A DNA stretch of 10,065 bases from Oscillospiraceae bacterium (GTDB taxonomy: Bacteria > Bacillota > Clostridia > Oscillospirales > Ruminococcaceae), in the NCBI GenBank assembly GCA_016297165.1, contig JAEDHF010000066.1, forward strand, positions 1-10,065, given 5' to 3'. Below the pieces are notes generated by a model. That model was not told where the DNA came from. It ran no database searches and was given only the letters and a program-made list of their open reading frames with translations. Position 1 is the stretch's first letter, and each line of letters begins with the position of its first letter. Positions 6,280 through 10,065 of this stretch are shown in pieces. A program made the position numbers and the translations under genes.

Positions 6280-6912
6280 TTACAATGTGTAATATATTAC
6301 GAGAGTTCCCTTTTTTACGGAAAGCTCTGCTGTTTCGCCTGTGAATTCGTTGCTTACGCCGAGGGGGAAGTTGTTTCGGAGCTCCCCGTCGGTTAAGGTA
6401 TATTTAAGATTTTTAAGAGTTACTCCTACGGAAATATCGGAAGCGGAAAAAACGGAAATATACTTCCCTTTTTCGCCCTCTAACTCTGCCTTTCCGTTTG
6501 TAAGGGCAGTAATCCCATAGCCCTCGCCGTAGAGAAAAGCCCTGTAGCCCTTTTCCGAAAGGTCACATAAAAGCTGTATATTCGCTAAGGTATGGTCGAG
6601 ACGACCTCCTGTTCCGCCGTAAATATGAAAAGCTGTACAACCCATATCTATTCCGGCCATAATAGCTTCATGGGTGTCTGTCGTATCCTTTTCACAGGGG
6701 AGAAGCTTCAGTCTTTCCCTGTCGAAATCGGGTATTCTTCCGAGAGAATCGAAATCGCCGATTACATAATCGGGAGCTATATCAAGCTCCTTAAGATAGC
6801 TCAGACCTCCGTCGGCGGCTATAACAATATCATTATCCGAGGGCAGCCTATAAAGGGGAGTTTTATCTCCTGCCCCGAAAACAAAACAGCTTTTTTCCTT
6901 TTTTTCGGACAA
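6280..6912 (-). CDS. thiN: Thiamine pyrophosphokinase (thiamine diphosphokinase)
   Basis: ThiN transfers pyrophosphate from ATP to thiamine, making the cofactor thiamine diphosphate in the cytoplasm. All family motifs are present, numbered from the upstream GTG: AADGG (35-39), GDFDS (55-59), KDTTDTH (78-84) and GGTGGRLDH (102-110), with a C-terminal thiamine-binding beta domain. Full length is 210 residues. The start is placed at TTG 6912: the near-perfect SD AAGGAAGTGAT (6917-6927) ends at the right distance from it. The GTG at 6921 lies inside that SD and would leave essentially no spacing. Given the promoter at 6933-6961, the leader is only about 14 nt. No thiamine riboswitch fits in so short a leader. 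The gene heads an operon with the kinase-like and HAD genes. Confidence 0.95.
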   Translation of the reverse strand: MSEKKEKSCFVFGAGDKTPLYRLPSDNDIVIAADGGLSYLKELDIAPDYVIGDFDSLGRIPDFDRERLKLLPCEKDTTDTHEAIMAGIDMGCTAFHIYGGTGGRLDHTLANIQLLCDLSEKGYRAFLYGEGYGITALTNGKAELEGEKGKYISVFSASDISVGVTLKNLKYTLTDGELRNNFPLGVSNEFTGETAELSVKKGTLVIYYTL

Positions 6913-6916
6913 GGTA

Positions 6917-6927
6917 ATCACTTCCTT
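6917..6927 (-). promoter_or_regulatory. Shine-Dalgarno deciding the TTG start of thiN
   Basis: AAGGAAGTGAT matches the anti-SD complement AAGGAGGTGAT at 10 of 11 bases. Its AAGGAAG core is 8 nt from TTG 6912. The predicted transcription start (near 6926) falls at its very 5' end, so the mRNA would begin almost directly with the SD. Confidence 0.75.
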
Positions 6928-6932
6928 AATTT

Positions 6933-6961
6933 ATTATACAATTTCTGTCCCATTTTGTCAA
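6933..6961 (-). promoter_or_regulatory. Promoter of the thiN operon
   Basis: Read leftward, TTGACA (6956-6961) and TATAAT (6933-6938) are both perfect consensus with a 17-bp spacer. The -35 box lies about 14 bp past the stop of the phosphopantetheinyl transferase gene. No terminator hairpin is visible between, so read-through from pyrB is possible. Confidence 0.93.
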
Positions 6962-6974
6962 TAGCATACAAAAA

Positions 6975-7607
6975 TTATAACGAAGACAAGAGTTTTTCGG
7001 CAGTTATTTCCAATATATCAATATTACCGTCAAGCTTATCCTTATAGCCGCAGGCGCTTATAAAGCCGTTACGATAGGGGAGACAGACCGCTTCATTATT
7101 CTTAATAAGGCTATCCGCCGAAATATCCCGAAAGCCCTCCTGAAAGCCCTTTCCCGTAAGCTTCCCCCTGCTCTCCTTGATACACCATATACGACAGCTT
7201 TCTCTGTCCCTATCCTCTGATGATATAACCATTTTCAATTCGTCCTCGGTACAGAATTTTTCAACGGCACGAAGGCTTATAGGGCGGATATACTGGATAT
7301 CTGCCCCGATTTCCTCTTCCGAAAGGGCGCAGATAACGGTATTCTCGGAATGGCTGAGGCTGAATTTCAGCGTACTGCCTTTAATAAAAGGCTTGCCGTG
7401 TTCGTTGTAATCGAAGACAGGAACAAGGCTTTCGCCTGTTCCGGTCTTTATTGCGTAGCGGAGAAGTGCGTAGGCGTAAGCGGAAGAAAGCCTGTTTATA
7501 AGGTTTTTCTTACCCTCGCAATATGAAAGCCTCTGCTCTGAAAGCAGAGGCTTTATTAGCTCATATTCTTCCTGCACGCCGTTAAAATCAAGCAGATATA
7601 TTTTCAT
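6975..7607 (-). CDS. 4'-phosphopantetheinyl transferase, Sfp type
   Basis: The enzyme moves the phosphopantetheine arm of coenzyme A onto a serine of acyl or peptidyl carrier proteins, turning them into active holo forms. The 210-residue protein has the Sfp-type order of motifs: GKPF (71-74), FSLSHSE (82-88), G101-A-D103-I-Q105 with RP at 108-109, and W141-C-I-K-E-S-R-G-K with K144, E145 and K149. The usual second acidic residue of the GxDxE magnesium site is Gln here, so metal binding would rely more on Asp103 and Glu145. The Sfp type (over 200 aa) contrasts with the short AcpS type. The ATG overlaps the pyrB stop in an ATGA (7604-7607), with no good SD of its own, so translation is probably coupled to pyrB. 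No polyketide or peptide synthetase is in the window. Confidence 0.9.
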   Translation of the reverse strand: MKIYLLDFNGVQEEYELIKPLLSEQRLSYCEGKKNLINRLSSAYAYALLRYAIKTGTGESLVPVFDYNEHGKPFIKGSTLKFSLSHSENTVICALSEEEIGADIQYIRPISLRAVEKFCTEDELKMVISSEDRDRESCRIWCIKESRGKLTGKGFQEGFRDISADSLIKNNEAVCLPYRNGFISACGYKDKLDGNIDILEITAEKLLSSL

Positions 7608-8686
7608 TGTAACAGTATTCTTTCATCGCAGTATTCACACTCGAGAACGTCTCCCGAGCGCTTGAAGCTATGAGGAAGATAGCGTTCCGTGTTGGTTATG
7701 CACTTAGGGTTGGTACAGCATACGTCCTTAATCTCTTCTCCCTTAAGCATAGGCTTCGCAGTAAGCTTATAATCAAGCACCGAGAGAATAAGCGCCATAC
7801 GTACATACATTCCGTAGTTCGCTTGCTTGAAATAGAGGGCACGGGGGTCGTCGTCAACCTCCACCGCTATCTCATCTACCCTGGGCAGAGGGTGGAGAAC
7901 GATAAGCTCCTTAGAAGCAAGCTTCATTTTCTTAGCGTCAAGACAGTAAACGTCCTTCTGTGCCTCGTATTCTTCGGGAGTGGCGAAACGCTCGCGCTGA
8001 ATACGGGTCATATACAGTACGTCCAGCTTCGGAATAGCCTCTTCAAGAGTCCTGTATTCCTCGTAGGTTTTTCCGCTGGCGGAGATGTAGTCCTTGATAT
8101 ATGTGGGAACCTTTAATTCCTCTGTGGATATAAGTATGAAGTGATTTCCCTTATAGCAGGACAGCGCCTTCAGGAGAGAATGGACGGTACGGCCGTTTTT
8201 AAGGTCGCCGCAAAAGCCTACCGTGAGGTCCTTTAGTCTTCCCTTTTCCTCCTTAAGGGTAAGCAGGTCGGTAAGGGTCTGGGTTGGGTGAAGATGTCCG
8301 CCGTCTCCTGCGTTTATTACGGGGCATTCAGCTGAAAGAGCCGCCGCCTTCGCCGCTCCCTCCAATGGGTGGCGCATTACAAGTATATCTGAATAACCGC
8401 TTACAATCTTTGTTGTATCCTTAAGGTTTTCGCCCTTGGCTACCGAGGAGGAGGAAGGATTATCGAAGCCGATAATTCCGCCGCCGAGACGGAGCATAGC
8501 AGTCTGGAAGCTCATCTGTGTACGGGTCGAAGGCTCGTAGAAAAGTGTACCCATTATCTTTCCGCGGCAGGCTCCCGCATAAACAAGCGGCGCCGCCATA
8601 ATCTCGTGAGCAAGATTCAGGATAGAATCCCATTGTTCGGGGGAAAAGTCGTTAAGGTCGATAAGATGTGAAAGATTTTCCGTCAT
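7604..8686 (-). CDS. pyrB: Aspartate carbamoyltransferase with C-terminal PyrI-like zinc domain
   Basis: PyrB joins carbamoyl phosphate and aspartate to carbamoyl-aspartate, the committed step of pyrimidine synthesis. The catalytic part (about 1-307) shows the carbamoyl-phosphate loop S53-T-R-T56, SVAKGE (81-86, Lys84 from the neighbouring subunit), H133-P-T-Q136 and the aspartate loop HPLPRVDEI (265-273). After the usual end of a catalytic chain, the protein continues for about 50 residues with C324-x4-C329 and C350-x2-C353. This is the cysteine pattern and spacing of the zinc domain of the regulatory chain PyrI, including the flanking NPKCIT and ECEYC. The nucleotide-binding allosteric domain of PyrI is absent. 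At 360 residues it is longer than plain PyrB (about 305). SD AAAGGA lies 8 nt before the ATG, and a consensus promoter lies at 8730-8758. No PyrR attenuator is seen in the roughly 36-nt leader. Confidence 0.95.
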   Translation of the reverse strand: MTENLSHLIDLNDFSPEQWDSILNLAHEIMAAPLVYAGACRGKIMGTLFYEPSTRTQMSFQTAMLRLGGGIIGFDNPSSSSVAKGENLKDTTKIVSGYSDILVMRHPLEGAAKAAALSAECPVINAGDGGHLHPTQTLTDLLTLKEEKGRLKDLTVGFCGDLKNGRTVHSLLKALSCYKGNHFILISTEELKVPTYIKDYISASGKTYEEYRTLEEAIPKLDVLYMTRIQRERFATPEEYEAQKDVYCLDAKKMKLASKELIVLHPLPRVDEIAVEVDDDPRALYFKQANYGMYVRMALILSVLDYKLTAKPMLKGEEIKDVCCTNPKCITNTERYLPHSFKRSGDVLECEYCDERILLQ

Positions 8687-8729
8687 ACCGTTTATCCTTT
8701 CATTTTATACCTTTTTTATTATCGGAAAT

Positions 8730-8758
8730 ATTATATCACCAAGCAAGAAAAAAGTCAA
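8730..8758 (-). promoter_or_regulatory. Promoter of pyrB
   Basis: Read leftward, TTGACT (8753-8758) and a perfect TATAAT (8730-8735) are separated by 17 bp. Transcription should start near 8723, leaving about 36 nt of leader. The -35 box is about 25 bp beyond the stop of the upstream GNAT gene, with no intervening hairpin. Confidence 0.92.
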
Positions 8759-8783
8759 TAAAAGAGAGGTAATTTGCATTCCC

Positions 8784-9296
8784 TTACTCCGCTTCTTTTA
8801 CCAGGGCATAAAGCCGCATATCAATAACCTTTCCGTTCTTGACTGCATTACTTTTCATTACTCCCTCAAAACGGAAGCCTGCCTTTTCAAGGACACGGCA
8901 TGAGCCTTTGTTGTAGGCGAAGGGCTCGGCGAAAATACGGATAATATCGGTGTTTTCAAAAATATAGGCGCAAAGCTGCTTTACCGCCTCGGTCATTATT
9001 CCATTTCCCCAGTAATCAGCTCCTATGTAGTAGCCGAGCTCCGCTGTGCGGCGGTGTATATTGCCCTGACGAAATGCGCCGATACTTCCGATAACCTTCC
9101 CCTCGTAGATAATCGCAAAGGCAAAGGTACTGTCCTCGTCGGCAGAAAGCATAGCGGAAATATATTCCCGTCCGTCCTGCTCGGTATAGGGGTATGGGAG
9201 ACCGTCACGAAGATTGTCCTGCACCCGTTTATCCGAAAGCATTAAAGCCAGAGCGCCTGCATCCTCAAGCGCCCATTTTTTCAGTTCACAAAGCAT
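8784..9296 (-). CDS. GNAT acetyltransferase, RimJ/RimL-like
   Basis: The 170-residue protein resembles the RimJ/RimL branch of GNAT acetyltransferases: an N-terminal LKKWALEDAGALALM, an ELGYYIGADYWGNGIMTEAV block (86-105) with the acetyl-CoA-binding W-G-N-G-I-M-T, and the hallmark N129-K-G-S-C-R-V-L-E-K-A-G-F-R-F-E-G (129-145). Relatives acetylate protein N-termini or small amines; this substrate is unknown. The start at 9296 is fixed by SD AAAGAGGTG 5 nt upstream and by a consensus promoter at 9346-9374. The same frame stays open to 9671, but that upstream part runs antisense through the metK riboswitch and lies mostly upstream of the promoter, so it is not coding. The gene appears to be transcribed alone, though no terminator separates it from pyrB. 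Confidence 0.92.
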   Translation of the reverse strand: MLCELKKWALEDAGALALMLSDKRVQDNLRDGLPYPYTEQDGREYISAMLSADEDSTFAFAIIYEGKVIGSIGAFRQGNIHRRTAELGYYIGADYWGNGIMTEAVKQLCAYIFENTDIIRIFAEPFAYNKGSCRVLEKAGFRFEGVMKSNAVKNGKVIDMRLYALVKEAE

Positions 9297-9345
9297 ATAA
9301 ACACCTCTTTTTTCTTGGACAACACCGCACAAAGACCGCCCTTGA

Positions 9346-9374
9346 ATTATAGCATACTGCTTCGAAAAAGTCAA
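9346..9374 (-). promoter_or_regulatory. Promoter of the RimJ/RimL-like GNAT gene
   Basis: Read leftward, TTGACT (9369-9374) and TATAAT (9346-9351) are separated by 17 bp. The transcript should start near 9339, about 43 nt before the ATG. This promoter is back-to-back with the metK promoter, with about 35 bp between the two -35 boxes. Confidence 0.92.
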
Positions 9375-9409
9375 TTTACACCATTTTCCTACAAATTGTG
9401 CCTTCGCTA

Positions 9410-9438
9410 TTGACAAACCGCAATATATGTGATACAAT
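9410..9438 (+). promoter_or_regulatory. Promoter of metK
   Basis: TTGACA (9410-9415) and TACAAT (9433-9438) are separated by 17 bp. Transcription should start near 9445, about 13 nt before the first stem of the SAM riboswitch. Confidence 0.92.
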
Positions 9439-9457
9439 GAGTACGCTGATAAAATAG

Positions 9458-9602
9458 TTTCCTTATCAAGAGCAGCGGAGGAACAGGTCCTGTGAAGCTG
9501 CGGCAACCCTTTGCGTATGCAAAAATGGTGCCAATTCCTGCGCCGAAAGGCGAAAGATGAGGGAGTGATAATGAAATTTCGCTCCCAGTAGGGAGCTTTT
9601 TT
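9458..9602 (+). ncRNA. SAM-I (S-box) riboswitch with transcription-termination platform
   Basis: The leader holds the conserved SAM-I elements: CTTATCAAGAG at the start, GGAGGAACAGG..., TGAAGCTGCGGCAACC (kink-turn and core, GGCAACC at 9502-9508), GGTGCCAATTCC (9527-9538), and a GAAA-capped stem CGCC/GGCG (9541-9552). The P1 arms are 9458-9467 and 9556-9565, ten pairs including G-U. The bases 9561-9568 can instead pair with 9579-9586 as an antiterminator. With SAM bound, P1 holds them and the terminator at 9581-9602 forms. High SAM therefore should shut off metK. Confidence 0.97.
9581..9602 (+). terminator. SAM-controlled intrinsic terminator of the metK leader
   Basis: GCTCCC (9581-9586) and GGGAGC (9591-9596) form a perfect 6-bp stem with an AGTA loop, followed directly by six T residues (9597-9602). 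The 5' arm is shared with the antiterminator, which makes the two folds mutually exclusive. Confidence 0.95.
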
Positions 9603-9614
9603 GTTGCGAATAGG

Positions 9615-9635
9615 AAGGTCGGCTTCATCGACCTT
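9615..9635 (+). other. Additional hairpin in the metK leader downstream of the terminator
   Basis: AAGGTCG (9615-9621) and CGACCTT (9629-9635) pair perfectly around a 7-nt loop GCTTCAT. It has no T-tract, so it is not a terminator. It lies between the riboswitch terminator and the metK SD (GAAAGGA, 9651-9657), and its role is unknown; mRNA stability or processing is possible. Confidence 0.6.
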
Positions 9636-9664
9636 AAAACCAAGAATTAAGAAAGGAACAAAAA

Positions 9665-10065
9665 ATGGCAAAGTTTTTATTTACCTCCGAAAGCGTTACA
9701 GAGGGACATCCCGATAAAATCTGCGACTGCATTTCCGACAGCGTTCTCGACGCTCTTTTAGCTCAGGACCCCATGTCTCGAGTAGCCTGCGAAACCTGCA
9801 CAACTACAGGTATGGTTATGGTTATGGGCGAAATTACAACAAAGGCTACTATTGATATCCCCTCTATCGTAAGAGAGGCAGTAAGAGAAATCGGCTATGA
9901 TAATGCCGAATACGGCTTCGACTGCAACACCTGTGCAGTTCTCACAACCCTCGACAAGCAGTCCCCCGACATCGCTATGGGCGTTGATAACGCTCTCGAG
10001 GGCAGAGAGGTAAACGCTATGGACACAGGTGCAGGCGACCAGGGTATGATGTTCGGTTACGCTTG
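9665..10065 (+). CDS. metK: S-adenosylmethionine synthetase, N-terminal part
   Basis: MetK makes S-adenosylmethionine from methionine and ATP in the cytoplasm. The first 133 codons are present; the right edge of the window cuts the gene, so about a third of the usual 390-400 residues is seen. Motifs are the ATP-binding FTSESVTEGHPDKICD near the start (5-20), TTTGMVMVMGE (46-56) and GAGDQGMMFGYA (122-133). SD GAAAGGA lies 7 nt before the ATG. Expression is controlled by the SAM-I riboswitch directly upstream, which closes a feedback loop because the enzyme makes the ligand. Codon use resembles the neighbours; nothing odd is visible in this part. Confidence 0.98.
   Translation, partial: MAKFLFTSESVTEGHPDKICDCISDSVLDALLAQDPMSRVACETCTTTGMVMVMGEITTKATIDIPSIVREAVREIGYDNAEYGFDCNTCAVLTTLDKQSPDIAMGVDNALEGREVNAMDTGAGDQGMMFGYA

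Noticed and set aside
6962..6974. Possible terminator between the phosphopantetheinyl transferase gene and thiN
   Set aside because: No inverted repeat with a T-tract is visible; the interval is taken up by the thiN promoter.
7670..8116. Rightward 148-residue open frame inside pyrB
   Set aside because: It is fully antisense to conserved PyrB motifs and has no recognisable domain or ribosome binding site.
8687..8723. Possible PyrR-binding attenuator before pyrB
   Set aside because: The leader is about 36 nt with no terminator/antiterminator hairpins.
9391..9399. Short palindrome ACAAATTGT between the divergent GNAT and metK promoters
   Set aside because: Nine bases with 4-bp arms in AT-rich DNA are expected by chance; there is no second copy or known motif match.
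9297..9671. Upstream extension of the leftward GNAT frame to give a 295-residue protein
   Set aside because: The extension runs antisense through the SAM riboswitch and lies mostly upstream of the gene's own promoter. A good SD and ATG at 9294-9296 match the family N-terminus.

Overview
The window looks like chromosomal DNA from a low-to-mid GC Gram-positive bacterium of the class Clostridia, probably near the Ruminococcaceae/Oscillospirales. The grounds are the strong AGGAGG-type ribosome binding sites, TTGACA/TATAAT promoters with 17-bp spacers, a SAM-I (S-box) riboswitch ahead of metK, and several enzyme sequences of clostridial flavour. This placement is inference; no rRNA or other marker gene is present.

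Layout. Positions 1-3735 hold a leftward operon: gltX (glutamyl-tRNA synthetase), then a divergent class I synthetase resembling MetRS, then the N-terminal part of a lipoprotein gene that runs off the left edge. Its promoter lies at 3779-3807. Divergent from it, 3859-4975 holds a rightward pair: a TetR-family regulator with no canonical start codon (an AUA sits at the right distance behind a near-perfect Shine-Dalgarno) and a GNAT acetyltransferase. A bidirectional terminator at 4983-5019 separates this pair from the next leftward operon, 5026-6912: thiN (thiamine pyrophosphokinase), a cytidylate-kinase-like P-loop protein and a HAD hydrolase. Upstream of that lies a third leftward unit, 6975-8686: pyrB, extended by a PyrI-like zinc domain, overlapping by 4 nt with an Sfp-type phosphopantetheinyl transferase. 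A monocistronic RimJ/RimL-like GNAT gene (8784-9296, leftward) is followed by the divergent metK control region: promoter, SAM-I aptamer, antiterminator/terminator, a second leader hairpin, and the first 133 codons of metK.

How it works together. Most genes are housekeeping functions (translation, pyrimidine synthesis, thiamine activation, SAM synthesis, carrier-protein activation) in short operons with tight or overlapping junctions. The points most worth a second look are the MetRS-like protein with altered signature residues, the AUA-initiated TetR gene with an operator-like palindrome inside its own promoter, and the ATCase carrying a minimal regulatory-chain zinc domain. No mobile element, CRISPR array, tRNA or rRNA was seen.
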